Below, piece after piece: positions 49,366-60,560 of a stretch of 64,000 nucleotides of DNA (its first letter is position 1; every line of letters begins with the position of its first letter). The DNA lies in assembly GCF_028769735.1 (NCBI RefSeq), contig NC_088194.1:3852319-3916318 (forward strand), written 5' to 3'. Under the pieces are notes generated by a model. The model ran no database searches and was not told the origin of the DNA. It was given only the letters and a program-made list of their open reading frames with translations. This stretch comes from Zonotrichia leucophrys gambelii (taxonomy: Eukaryota > Chordata > Aves > Passeriformes > Passerellidae). The position numbers and the translations under genes were made by a program.

Positions 49366-49539
49366 GGTTATTTTGGTTAATTTGGTGATTCCGGTTATTT
49401 TTACCCTGGGTTGGGGTTCGGGCGGTGCCGGAGCCACGCCCGGGGCTCGGAACGGGTTTGGTGAGAGGGGCGGGGAGGGAGGGGAAGGGACGGGAATGAG
49501 GATGCGGGGATGGAGCCGGGGCTGGGCCGGGAACGGGAA

Positions 49540-49735
49540 CGGGGGATCCTGAGGGGGCTGAGCCTGGAGAAAACGGGATCAGAGGGGATTTGGGGGCTGA
49601 TCCCGGAGAAAAGGGGGAGCCAGGGGGGGGATTTGGGATCTGATCCGAGAGAATGGGGCAGGACAAGAAGGAACAGCCTCGAGCTGTGCCAGGGTGGGAA
49701 ATTTGGGAATTTTCCTGGAAAATTATTTATTATTT
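49540..49735 (+). mobile_element. CR1 fragment, 5' part of a split copy
   Basis: GGGGGCTGAGCCTGGAGAAA to GACAAGAAGGAACAGCCTCG and CTGTGCCAGGGTGGGAAATT. The CR1 text stops where the TTTTA array begins, and GGGGCTCAGGGAGGGTTGCA resumes at about 50456. Confidence 0.75.
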
Positions 49736-50445
49736 TATTTTATTTTATTTTATTTTATTTTATTTTATTTTATTATTTCATTTAATTTCATTTTTATTTT
49801 ATATTTTATTTTTATACTTTATTTTTATATTTTATTTCTATATTTTATTTTATTTTATTTTATTATTTTTTAAATTATATTATATTATATTATTTCATTT
49901 AATTTAATTTTTATTTTTTATTTTATATTTTTTTATATTTTATTTTAAATTATTTTATTTTTTTATTTATTATTTTTTATTTTTATTATTTTTATTGTAT
50001 TTTATTTTATTATTTTTATTTTTATTTTATTATTTTATTTTATATATTTTATTTTATTTTATTTTATTTTATTTAATTTCATTTTTATTTTATATTTTAT
50101 ATTTATATTTTATTTTTATATTTTATTTTATTTTATTTTATTTTATTATTTATTTTTATTTTTATTATTTTTATTTTATTTTATTATTTTTATTTTTATT
50201 TTTATTTTATTATTTTATTTTATATATTTTATTTTATATTTTATATAAAATATTATTTTATTTTATTTTATTTTATTTTATTTATTTTATTTCATTTTAT
50301 TTTATTTTATTTTATTTTATTTTATTTTATTTTATTTTATTTTATTTTATTTTATTTCATTTTATTTTATTTTATTTATTTTATTTTATTTTATTTTATT
50401 TTATTTTATTTTATTTTATTTTATTTTATTTTATTTTATGTTATT
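49725..50445. repeat. (ATTTT)n microsatellite, ~720 bp, inside a CR1 copy
   Basis: Pentamer TTTTA repeat with interruptions, flanked by the two halves of a CR1 3' region (left 49540-49735, right 50450-50510). Confidence 0.92.
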
Positions 50446-50510
50446 TCTCTTTGAAGGGGCTCAGGGAGGGTTGCAGCGGCCCCCCCTGGAAGTGTCCAAG
50501 CAATTCCCGG

Positions 50511-50800
50511 GAATTCCTCGGGGTGACCGAGGGGGGATCGATCCCAGCCCGGACCCGGAGATCCCGGAGCTCCTTCCCTGGATGTTCCCGATGGTCCCGG
50601 AATTCTCCTGGGTCCGGCAGCGAAATCCTCTCGCACAGCGCCCCCAAGCGGGACCGGGACCCCCGGAACGGCGGGGACACGCGGGGAAACTGAGGCACGC
50701 CGAGGGAAACTGAGGCACGCCGAGGGAAAAGCGCTGGAACCCCTCGGGCTGCTCCCAGCGCCGGGCTGGGAGCACTGGGAGCACTGGGAGCCCCTAAATG
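50511..50800. other. Unique GC-rich segment, no gene seen
   Basis: GC-rich non-repetitive sequence right of the split CR1, with a short direct repeat (GAAACTGAGGCACGCCGAGG, twice, 50689-50728). No coding support. Confidence 0.5.
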
Positions 50801-51290
50801 GCTCTGAAATATTTTTATATTTTATATATTTCTATATATTTCTATATATTTCTATATATAAAAATATATAATATACTTATATATATTATTATTATTTTAT
50901 TATTTTTATTAGTATTTATATATATTTATATATTATTATTATTTATATATATTTTTTATTATTTTTATTATTATTTATATTATTATTATCATATATATCT
51001 AATATATATATTATGTATATAAAGCATAGTATATATATTTTTATATATTATATATAAATTTATATACTATATTTTATATCCATTATATATATATTAAATA
51101 TATAAGAATATATATAATATTTCTATATTTTGCATATTTTATATATTTCTATATATGAAATATATATTATCTATATAATATGTAAAATATGTATAATATA
51201 TTTTATATAATATATAAATATATAATGTATTTGTATTGTATATGTATTTTATATATTTTATATTTTATATAAATTTTTTAATTTTTATTT
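50800..51290. repeat. AT-rich TATATA/ATATTT tract
   Basis: About 490 bases of degenerate TATATATTT repeats. Confidence 0.9.
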
Positions 51291-52030
51291 TTCATTTATT
51301 GGTGTAGATTCTATCCCTCTTTTTGAAGGTTTTATCCACATTATTTCTGGTTTTATCCATCTTTTTCTGGCTTTTCTCCACATTATCCCCTTCCCATCCT
51401 TCCTTTCCCATTTTTCCCCATTTCCCTCCTGAGAGCTGCAGGAATTCACCCCAAATTCCGGCTTTTTTCCCCTTTTTGCCTCATCCTGAATCAGATTCCT
51501 GAACCTTCCTATTCCGCAGGGATTTCCCTCCCCACATCTCTGCGATTAAATTAAAATTTAATTTGCAATCAAATCCTGTGATTAAATAATTGCAATCAAA
51601 TCCTGTGATTAAATAATTGCAATCAAATCCTATGATTAAATAATTGGAATCAAATCCTTCCTTTTTTTTCCCCAAGCTCTCCCCGCTGTCCCAAATCCCC
51701 TCTGACGTTAAGAAGTGTCAGAAATTCAAATTCCCCTAATCCCATTTTTTTTTTCCCTTGTTAATGAGGATATTTCAATAATTGGATTCCGGGGCTCGAA
51801 TTCTCCGGATTTGAATAATCCCACAATTCAAATCAGGGATTCCCATCCCAGACCCTTCCCTTGCTTTGAGACGCTTTTAATAAATCCAGCATTCATTAAT
51901 GATAATTAAGGAGGAATTAATTAAACCCTTTCTGTGCCTTCCGAGCCCCAAACTCACAAATATTTTGGATTTTCCTGTTTCCCCATCCTCCTGTGGAGGG
52001 TGGGATTTTTCTGTGCTTCCAATTCCTCAT
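51290..52030. other. Unique AT-rich segment, no gene seen
   Basis: Non-repetitive apart from three to four ~28 bp copies of GCAATCAAATCCTGTGATTA at 51565-51655. Confidence 0.5.
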
Positions 52031-54520
52031 TTTCCCATTCCTTGGGATGTTTTAATTCCATTTTTGGGATGTTTTCACCCAATTCCTCAGGACATTTTAA
52101 TCTCATTTTTCAGGATATTTTCATCCCATTCCTTGGGATGTTTAATCCCATTTTTGGGGTATTTACACCCAATTCCTGAGGATGTTTTAATCTAATTTTT
52201 CAGGTTATTTCCATCCCATTCCTTGGGATATTTTAATCCTATTTTTGGGGTGTTTTCACACAATTCCTTGGAATGTTTTAATCTCATTTTTCAGGTTATT
52301 TCCATCCCATTCCTTGGGATATTTTAATCCTATTTTTGGGGTGTTTTCACACAATTCCTTGGAATGTTTAAATCTCATTTTTCAGGGTATTTCCATCCCA
52401 TTCCTTGGAATGTTTTAATCCCATTTTTGGGATGTTTTCACCCAATTCTTTGGCACGTTTTAATCTCATTTTTCAGGGTATTTCCATCCCATTCCTTGGG
52501 ATGTTTTAATCCCATTTTTGGGATGTTTTCACCCAATTCCTCAGGATGTTTTAATCTCATTTTTCAGGATATTTTCGTTCCATTCCTTAGGATATTTCAA
52601 TCCCATTTTTGGGATGTTTTCACCCAATTCCTGAGGATGTTTTAATCTAATTTTTCAGGTTATTTCCATCCCATTCCTTGGGATGTTTCAATCCCATTTT
52701 TGGGATGTTTTCACCCAATTCCTGAGGATGTTTTAATCTAATTTTTCAGGTTATTTCCATCCCATTCCTTGGGATGCTTCAATCCCATTTTTGGGATGTT
52801 TTCACCCAATTCCTTGGCACGTTTTAATCTCATTTTTCAGGACATTTTCATCCCATTCCTCGGGATATTTTAATCCTATTTTTGGGGTGTTTTCACACAA
52901 TTCCTTGGGATGTTTTAATCCAATTCCTTGGGGTGTTTTCATCCAATTCCTCAGGTTATTTTCATCCCATTCCTTGGGATGTTTTAATCCTATTTTTGGG
53001 TTTTTCACCCAGTTCCTCAGGATGTTTTAATCTCATTTTTCAGGATATTTTCGTTCCATTCCTTAGGATATTTTAATTCAGTTTTTGGGATGTTTATATC
53101 CAGTTCCTTGGGATGTTTTAATCTCATTTTTCAGGACATTTTCATCCCATTCCTTGGGATATTTTAATTCTATTTTTGGGGTGTTTTCACACAATTCCTT
53201 GGAATGTTTTAATCCAATTCCTTGGGGTGTTTTCATCCAATTCCTCAGGTTATTTTCATCCCATTCCTTGGGATGTTTTAATTCCATTTTTTGGGGTGTT
53301 TTCACACAATTCCTTGGAATGTTTAAATCTCATTTTTCAGGGTATTTCCATCCCATTCCTTGGAATGTTTTAATCCCATTTTTTGGGATGTTTTCACCCA
53401 ATCCTTTGGGGTGTTTTAATCTCATTTTCAGGATATTTTCATCCCATTCCTTGGGATGTTTAATCCCATTTTTGGGGTATTTACACCCAATTCTTTGGGA
53501 TGTTTTAATCTAATTTTTCAGGTTATTTTCATCCCATTCCTTGGGATGTTTTAATTCCATTTTTTGGGATGTTTTCACCCAATTCTTTGGGATGTTTTAA
53601 TCTCATTTTTCAGGATATTTTTATCCCATTCCTTAGGATATTTTAATCCTATTTTTGGGGTGTTTTCACACAATTCCTTGGAATGTTTTAATCCAATTCC
53701 TTGGGGTGTTTTCATCCAATTCCTCAGGTTATTTTTATCCCATTCCTTGGGATGTTTAATCCCATTTTTGGGGTATTTACACCCAATTCCTGAGGATGTT
53801 TTAATCTCATTTTCAGGGTATTTTCATCCCATTCCTTGGGATGTTTTAATCCCATTTTTGGGATGTTTTCACCCAATTCTTTGGGATGTTTTAATCTCAT
53901 TTTTCAGGATATTTTTATCCCATTCCTTAGGATATTTTAATTCAGTTTTTGGGATGTTTATATCCAGTTCCTTGGGGTGTTTTCACCCCACTCCTTGGGA
54001 TGTTTTAATCTCATTTTTCAGGACATTTTCATCCCATTCCTCGGGATATTTTAATCCTATTTTTGGGGTGTTTTCACACAATTCCTTGGAATGTTTTAAT
54101 CCAATTCCTTGGGGTGTTTTCATCCAATTCCTCAGGTTATTTTCATCCCATTCCTTGGGATGTTTTAATTCCATTTTTTGGGATGTTTTCACCCAATTCT
54201 TTGGGATGTTTTAATCTCATTTTCAGGATATTTTCATCCCATTCCTTGGGATGTTTTAATCCCATTTTTGCGATGTTTTCACCCAATTCCTCAGGATGTT
54301 TTAATCTCATTTTCCGGGATATTTCCCTCCCATTCCTTGGGATGTTTTAATCTAATTTTTCAGTATGTTTTAATCCCTATTTTTGGGATGTTTTCACCCA
54401 ATTCCTCAGGATGCTTTAATCTCATTTTCCGGGATATTTCCCTCCCATTCCTTATGATATTTTTATCCCATTTTTGGGATATTTTCATCCAATTCCTCAC
54501 CATGTTTTCACCCCATTCCC
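52030..54520. repeat. CCATTCCTTGGGATGTTTTA minisatellite, 2.5 kb
   Basis: Units of ~27 and ~54 bp combine CCCATTCCTTGGGATGTTTT, AATCCCATTTTTGGGATGTT and AATCTCATTTTTCAGGATAT. The first two contain small inverted repeats. Confidence 0.93.
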
Positions 54521-55130
54521 CAGCTGGAATTCCTTCCATCTTTAACCCGGATTTCCCAAAAATTCAGAACCCCACTCTCTCCCTTTTAAATCCTGATTAT
54601 TATTTTTTTAATATGGACGCGGATGTGTCACAGCGGTTCGGAAAAAGCTGGAATCTCTCCCAATTCCATGAAAATCGGGATGGGCCTGGCTGGAGCAGGG
54701 AGGAGGGAGCTGCTGGACACCGGGGCTGTGCAATCCCAGTCTGACCAGTTCTCCCAGTGCCATTTCTGACCGGTGACACCGCGACGGGAGCTGGGACGGC
54801 CTCTGGTGCTTCCCAAACATTCCCAGGATTTCCTTCGGGATTTTGGAGCTCCCAAATGGAACCTCCGGGTAAAATCCCGAGGGGTTTCCGAGCCTCTGGC
54901 GAACTGGGAGCTGCTGGTTTAACTGGAATTCTCCGTGCCTGGAGGAGCCTCTGGGCGTGGGAGACTCATCCCAGGAAAATGTTTGGATTCCAGGCTGGAT
55001 TCCAGCTCCCCCAAATAAATTTGGGAGCAGCCCCAGGTGTGGGGGGGCTGCTGGTGGTCCCCCAAACTCAGATCCAACCCAGGATTCCCTAAAAAAAATT
55101 TCTCATCCGTGGGGAAGGAGCTCCTCGAGT
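54520..55130. other. Unique non-coding segment, no gene seen
   Basis: Non-repetitive sequence with short unsupported open frames only. Confidence 0.5.
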
Positions 55131-55132
55131 TT

Positions 55133-55602
55133 TATTTATGAGGGAAATTTTCTTTCCTCAATATTCAGAAAATTTTAATGGGGGAAAACCATTAAGAAGG
55201 AGGATTCCTTTTATTTACGAGGAAAAATTTGCTTTCCTCAATATTCCCACAATTTTAATGGGGGAAAACCATTAAGAAGGAGGATTCCTTTTATTTCCGA
55301 GGAAAAATTTGCTTTCCTCAATATTCCCACAATTTTAATGGGGGAAACCATTAAGAAGGAGGATTCCTTTTATTTCCAAGGAAAATTTCCTTTCCTCAAT
55401 ATTCCCACAATTTTAATGGGGGAAAACCATTAAGAAGGAGGATTCCTTTTATTTCCCAGGAAAATTTCCTTTCCTCAATATTCCCACAATTTTAATGGGG
55501 GAAAACCATTAAGAAGGAGGATTCCTTTTATTTACGAGGAAAAATTTGCTTTCCTCAATATTCCCACAATTTTAATGGGGGAAAACCCATTAAGAAGGAG
55601 GA
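55133..55602. repeat. ~80 bp tandem repeat x6
   Basis: The unit ATTAAGAAGGAGGATTCCTT, TTATTTACGAGGAAAAATTT, CCTCAATATTCCCACAATTT recurs with very little divergence. Confidence 0.93.
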
Positions 55603-55731
55603 TTAAAAATTCTAATCAATAAAACCATGAATGAATTAAGGCAGGCTCTGAATCTCGTTCATCCGTGGGAAGCGAAAAGGTGACGAAACAGGACCCCGGC
55701 TGCAATTCCCACTGGGATCATTTTCCCATTA

Positions 55732-55737
55732 TTTATT
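55732..55737 (-). terminator. Poly(A) signal of the DPC-repeat gene
   Basis: TTTATT on the plus strand is AATAAA on the minus strand, ~190 bases after the stop at 55928. Confidence 0.55.
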
Positions 55738-55927
55738 GCGCTTTTCGTTGGGCAATCCGACTGACGCGCTAATTAAGAGATGATTGAAAAGCAGCTTTTT
55801 TTTTTTTTTTTTAATAATCTCAAGTGAAGCAATTTCCTCTCTTTTTTTTTGTGGGAAGCTCAGACTCACCCGAGCCGGGCAGGGACCTTTCCATCATCCC
55901 TTTCCTTCATCCCACTGATCCCAAATC

Positions 55928-57547
55928 CTATTTCTTGCCCCGGAACCAGCTCTGGCAGCGGGAGAGGCAGCGCTCCACGATGCTGGAGGTGCAGGAGTTC
56001 AGGCGGAACCGGCCCCGTGAGGACGTTTGGGGTTTGCGGTCCTTGGAGTCTCCGGCATCCCCGAGTCCCTGGGATTGGGATGAGCAGGGATCCGTGGAAA
56101 TCCCACTTTGGGACACGCAGGGATCCATGGAAATCCCACCTTGGGATGAGCAGGGATCCATGGAAATCCCACTTTGGGATGAGCAGGGATCCGTGGAAAT
56201 CCCGCTTTGGGACGCACAGGGATTCATTGAAATCCCGCTTTGGGATGCACAGGGATCCGTGGAAATCCCACTTTGGGACGCACAGGGATCCATGGAAATC
56301 CCGCTTTGGGATGAGCAGGGATCCATTGAAATCCCGCTTTGGGATGAGCAGGGATCCATTGAAATCCCGCTTTGGGATGAGCAGGGATCCGTGGAAATCC
56401 CGCTTTGGGACGCACAGGGATCCATGGAAATCCCGCTTTGGGATGAGCAGGGATCCGTGGAAATCCCGCTTTGGGATGAGCAGGGATCCGTGGAAATCCC
56501 GCTTTGGGACGAGCAGGGATCCATGGAAATCCCACTTTGGGACGCACAGGGATCCATTGAAATCCCACTTTGGGATGAGCAGGGATCCATGGAAATCCCG
56601 CTTTGGGATGAGCAGGGATCCGTGGAAATCCCGCTTTGGGATGAGCAGGGATCCATGGAAATCCCGCTTTGGGATGAGCAGGGATCCGTGGAAATCCCGC
56701 TTTGGGATAAGCAGAGATTCATGGAAATCCCACTTTGGGATGCACAGGGATCCGTGGAAATCCCGCTTTGGGATGAGCAGGGATCCGTGGAAATCCCGCT
56801 TTGGGATGAGCAGGGATCCGTGGAAATCCCGCTTTGGGATGAGCAGGGATCCATGGAAATCCCGCTTTGGGATGAGCAGGGATCCATGGAAATCCCACTT
56901 TGGGATGAGCAGGGATCCATGGAAATCCCGCTTTGGGACGCGCAGGGATCCATGGAAATCCCACTTTGGGATGAGCAGGGATCCGTGGAAATCCCACTTT
57001 GGGACGCACAGGGATCCATGGAAATCCCGCTTTGGGATGAGCAGGGATCCATGGAAATCCCGCTTTGGGATGCACAGGGATCCATGGAAATCCCGCTTTG
57101 GGATGAGCAGGGATCCGTGGAAATCCCACTTTGGGACACGCAGGGATCCCCCAGGATGGCGCCCTGGGCCTGGCACGGCTCATCCGTGCCCAACTCCACC
57201 ACCTCGAGGGTGCAGGGATCCACGGCCGGGAGCTTTTCCAGGTTGTCCAGGCAGCTCGCGGTGGTTTTGGAGACCCCGAGCTCCTCCTGGGGCAGCGAGA
57301 AGCTCCCGTCGGAGTCAGGGGGACAAAGCTCCACGGTCAGGATGGATTTCTGCAGCGGGAACCTCATCACGCACATCCCGGGGCTCTCGAAGGTGAAGGG
57401 CTCCTCTCCCGAGCTCGGGATTTTCACGGGATCGGAATCCACGGGGAGGGACGGGGAGGTGACCCCGAGGGGGACCTGGGGGGCGTCACAGGGACGGCTC
57501 TGGGCGGCCTCTCCCAGGCAGGAGCAGGGCGGGCACTGGGAATTCAT
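55928..57547 (-). CDS. EDC-like protein with ~33 copies of an 11-residue DPC repeat (unassigned)
   Basis: I do not recognise this protein. On the minus strand an acceptor (TTTCTCGCAG, exon from 57570) is followed 23 bases later by ATG at 57547 and an uninterrupted 539-residue frame, the EDC pattern of a single coding exon. Residues 1-30 are Cys-rich (MNSQCPPCSCLGEAAQSRPC); residues ~31-140 are unique and Cys-poor. Then come ~33 copies of DPC(S/A)SQSGIS(M/T), 11 residues each. The C-terminus is unique and basic (SSIVERCLSRCQSWFRGKK). The frame could extend upstream to 57607 with a hydrophobic start, but that stretch is the intron pyrimidine tract. The repeat is open in other frames, so the choice rests on the splice site, the unique Cys-containing ends and the EDC context. 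Exon 1 was not located. A cross-linked or disulfide-bonded epidermal structural role is inferred from composition and neighbours. Confidence 0.7.
   Translation of the reverse strand: MNSQCPPCSCLGEAAQSRPCDAPQVPLGVTSPSLPVDSDPVKIPSSGEEPFTFESPGMCVMRFPLQKSILTVELCPPDSDGSFSLPQEELGVSKTTASCLDNLEKLPAVDPCTLEVVELGTDEPCQAQGAILGDPCVSQSGISTDPCSSQSGISMDPCASQSGISMDPCSSQSGISMDPCASQSGISTDPCSSQSGISMDPCASQSGISMDPCSSQSGISMDPCSSQSGISMDPCSSQSGISTDPCSSQSGISTDPCSSQSGISTDPCASQSGISMNLCLSQSGISTDPCSSQSGISMDPCSSQSGISTDPCSSQSGISMDPCSSQSGISMDPCASQSGISMDPCSSQSGISTDPCSSQSGISTDPCSSQSGISMDPCASQSGISTDPCSSQSGISMDPCSSQSGISMDPCSSQSGISMDPCASQSGISTDPCASQSGISMNPCASQSGISTDPCSSQSGISMDPCSSQGGISMDPCVSQSGISTDPCSSQSQGLGDAGDSKDRKPQTSSRGRFRLNSCTSSIVERCLSRCQSWFRGKK
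56070..57150 (-). repeat. 33 bp coding minisatellite
   Basis: About 33 units of GGGATCCATGGAAATCCCGC TTTGGGATGAGCA (plus-strand sense). The period is a multiple of three and copies are highly uniform; variation falls mainly at two codons, giving M/T and S/A. Confidence 0.93.
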
Positions 57548-57739
57548 CTCCCTGAGATGACGGCAGAGACCTGCGAGAAAAAGGAACAACTTCACACCCA
57601 ATCCCACGAAAAATCAGGGGGAAATCCCTCATTTTTTCCACTTTTCTCTTCAAACGCCCAAAATCAGCTTTTCTCATTAAAATCTGCTCTCAGACGAACA
57701 ATTCCAACAATTTGCCAGGTTTTCTTTGGGATAATAATG

Positions 57740-57745
57740 GATTTG

Positions 57746-57783
<38 letters not shown>

Positions 57784-57860
57784 CATATAAAATATATATA
57801 TTAAAATATATATTATATAAATATTTGATTTATATTTTATATATATATATATAAACATTT
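57740..57860. repeat. (TA)n tract
   Basis: TATATA dinucleotide repeat with interruptions in the intron upstream of the DPC-repeat coding exon. Confidence 0.9.
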
Positions 57861-57884
57861 TCAGGTTTATAATTTTTAAGTGAC

Positions 57885-58052
57885 TCCTTCCCTTCCCTTC
57901 CCTTCCCTTCCCTTCCCTTCCCTTCCCTTCCCTTCCCTTCCCTTCCCTTCCCTTCCCTTCCCTTCCCTTCCCTTCCCTTCCCTTCCCTTCCCTTCCCTTC
58001 CCTTCCCTTCCCTTCCCTTCCCTTCCCTTCCCTTCCCTTCCCTTCCCTTCCC
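57885..58052. repeat. (CCCTT)n pure polypyrimidine tract, ~33 copies
   Basis: An almost perfect ~165-base run of TTCCC pentamers, then degenerate TTTTCCCTTCTCCAG copies to ~58170. Confidence 0.95.
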
Positions 58053-58439
58053 CAGCTGTTTTTCCCTTCCCCAGTTGTTTTCTCTGTTCCCCAGATGTTT
58101 TTCCCTTCTCCAGCTGTTTTTCCCTTCTCCAGTGATTTTTCCCTTCTCCAGTGATTTTTCCCTTCTCTGGTTGTTTGGAATGGATCCTGGATCTCCTGGC
58201 AGGACGGGGTTTAATCCCACTAAATCCACTGCTGGGACAACAGGAATTTTCCAGAACATCCCTGAGAATTCCAGAATCACAGCCAGGGGAAGGATTTTAC
58301 CCTCTGAAAACTTTATCCCCAAGGAAACTGAGCACCACAAATCCCCCTTTTTCAGCTTTTCAGGGAATCTATTCTGGAAAAGGACAAGGAGGATCTGCAG
58401 GATGCCAAGGAGACTCACCGGGTCGGGATGGGTGGGATG

Positions 58440-59215
58440 TTCCTGGTGGGTTCTGGGGATGTTCCTGGTGTGTTCCTGGGATGTTCCTGGTGTGTTCCTG
58501 GTGTGTTCCTGGTGTGTTCCTGGTGTGTTCCTGGTGTGTTCCTGGTGTGTTCCCGGGATGTTCCTGGTGTGTTCCTGGTGTGTTCCCGGGATGTTCCTGG
58601 TGTGTTCCCGGGATGTTCCTGGTGTGTTCCTGGTGTGTTCCAGGGATGTTCCTGGGATGTTCTTGGTCTGTTCCGGGGATGTTCCTGGTGTGTTCCTGGG
58701 ATTTTCCTGGTCTGTTCCCGGGATGTTCCTGGTGTGTTCCTGGGATGTTCCTGGTGTGTTCCCGGGATGTTCCTGGTGTGTTCCTGGGATGTTCCTGGTG
58801 TGTTCCTGGGATGTTCCTGGTGTGTTCCTGGTGTGTTCCTGGTGTGTTCCTGGTGTGTTCCTGGGATGTTCCTGGGATGTTCCTGGTGTGTTCCCGGGAT
58901 GTTCCTGGTGTGTTCCTGGGATGTTCCTGGTGTGCTCCCGGGATGTTCCTGGTGTGTTCCTGGGATGTTCCTGGTGTGTTCCTGGGATGTTCCTGGTGTG
59001 TTCCTGGGATGTTCCTGGTGTGTTCCTGGGATGTTCCTGGTGTGTTCCCGGGATGTTCCTGGTGTGTTCCCGGGATGTTCCTGGTGTGTTCCTGGTGTGT
59101 TCCTGGGATGTTCCTGGTGTGTTCCTGGGGTGTTCCTGGTGTGTTCCTGGTGTGTTCCTGGTGTGTTCCTGGGATGTTCCTGGTGTGTTCCCGGGATGTT
59201 CCTGGTCTGTTCCCG
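58440..59215. repeat. GTTCCTGGTGT/GTTCCTGGGAT minisatellite
   Basis: About 70 units of 11 bp (GTTCCTGGTGT, GTTCCTGGGAT, GTTCCCGGGAT). Open on both strands (VCSWCVPGMFL, QEHTRNIPGTH) but not coding. Confidence 0.95.
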
Positions 59216-60560
59216 GCCTTCGGAGCCGCCGAGCCCCAGGCACCCGGAGCTCCTCACGGCCTCGCTCCGCCTCTGCCCCGCCAGGGATGATTTGCCTAAT
59301 TATTTTTAATGGAAAACGCCCATTTCCGTGGCTGCAGCCGGACCCGGAGCTCGGGAATTCACGTGGCCCCGCAGACGCCAGGGAGGAATTTGGGAAATGA
59401 GTGGATTCCCGGCCCGGTGGCGGGGCAGGTTTTTTGGGATGCTCCAGCAGCCTCCAGCCCAACACCTCGTGAGGACCATTAGGGACAGGATGGGATGTGG
59501 GATTCGGGGGATTCTTTTATTTTTAGCCACGTCTTCTGACCTTTTTCTGTGGTGTTTTTCCACGGAGCTGCTGGAAACTCCTCGCTCACCGCTCGTCTCG
59601 TGATGTTTTCCGTCCGCTCCCGAAGTTCTGACTCAAATCCCGTCCCCGTTGTCGTGACGGTGGCGTTGTCCTCGTGTGGCACGAGCAGGCAGGTGACCGG
59701 AGGAGTGACCACCACCCTTTTCCCTTCATTTTATCCCAAATCTGCTAAATTCCACCCAGCTGTAAATCCAGAAACCCAAAAACGTGAATCAAATCTGTTC
59801 CCCCCCAAAAAAAACATTGGGAAATCATTGCAATTGTTGGGCTGAGAACAGATTTGAGCAAGAAAAGCTCAAAGGGAGAGTTTGAACAGAATAACCAAAA
59901 AAGGAGGAAATTTTTCCTGCAGTCAGCAGCAATATCCCAACCCAAGGGGTCACAAATCCCAAATTTATTTATTTCCAGGAAATAACAAAAAACCACCACG
60001 CTGGACAGCAAAATTTGGAGGGAGAAGAGTCAAAACCTCCATTGGTGCCCTAGTGGAAAACGACCTCGCCTCTGGTGCGAGTCACTCCTGTCCCTGGCTG
60101 TGTCACCGGGTGGCTTCGGGCTGGGTGGCAGCGAGCGGAGGAGAACCCCAGAGCCTTTGATGTCTCAGGGGAACTGGTTGGGTCTCTCTTCCTTCTTTTC
60201 CAGGCCGGGACGGCTTTTCCGCGGGGAGAAAGCGGCGGCTCCGAGCGGTGAGGGCTGCGTGAAGTTTGTCACCTTCTCGGGCTGGGTGTGACCTCCCGGC
60301 ACCAGAAACGGGCACCAAAATCGGCCCAAAGGCCACTGAGATCAGGGATTTCATCCCTCATCGCCCTGGGCGTCACCTGGTGGAGCTGGGACACGCGGGA
60401 GAGCTCCTGGAAGGTCCTGGAGAAATGTGAAGATTTCCCTGGAGGCCAACAGGCCAAAATCAAAGAAATCAAATTTGTATTAAAAAGGAAAAATCAAAGA
60501 TTTGTGGCAAAAATGACCAAGGCAAGGATTGTCCCCTGGGATGGGGAATGTCCAGGGCTG
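59216..60560. other. Unique segment; possible promoter of the DPC-repeat gene, otherwise nothing seen
   Basis: Non-repetitive. AT-rich TATA-like stretches on the minus strand lie near 59300-59315 and 59513-59526. Either could serve the DPC-repeat gene, but no convincing exon 1 with donor could be fixed. No other gene is seen. Confidence 0.35.

Noticed and set aside
46900..49666. Minus-strand frames of 600-900 residues (QFLPNSCPIPAQFLP) and plus-strand GRNWAGIGQEL frames
   Set aside because: An 11 bp stop-free repeat opens many frames on both strands. There are no unique termini or splice context.
57547..57607. Upstream start giving a hydrophobic signal-like leader for the DPC-repeat gene
   Set aside because: The stretch is a pyrimidine-rich tract ending TTTCTCGCAG, a typical acceptor, so the hydrophobic residues are read from intron sequence. 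EDC proteins are not secreted.
57876..59465. Minus-strand NTPGTSQEHTRN and plus-strand VFLVCSWDVPG frames of about 500 residues
   Set aside because: Products of the GTTCCTGGTGT and CCCTT arrays; not supported by any unique coding sequence.
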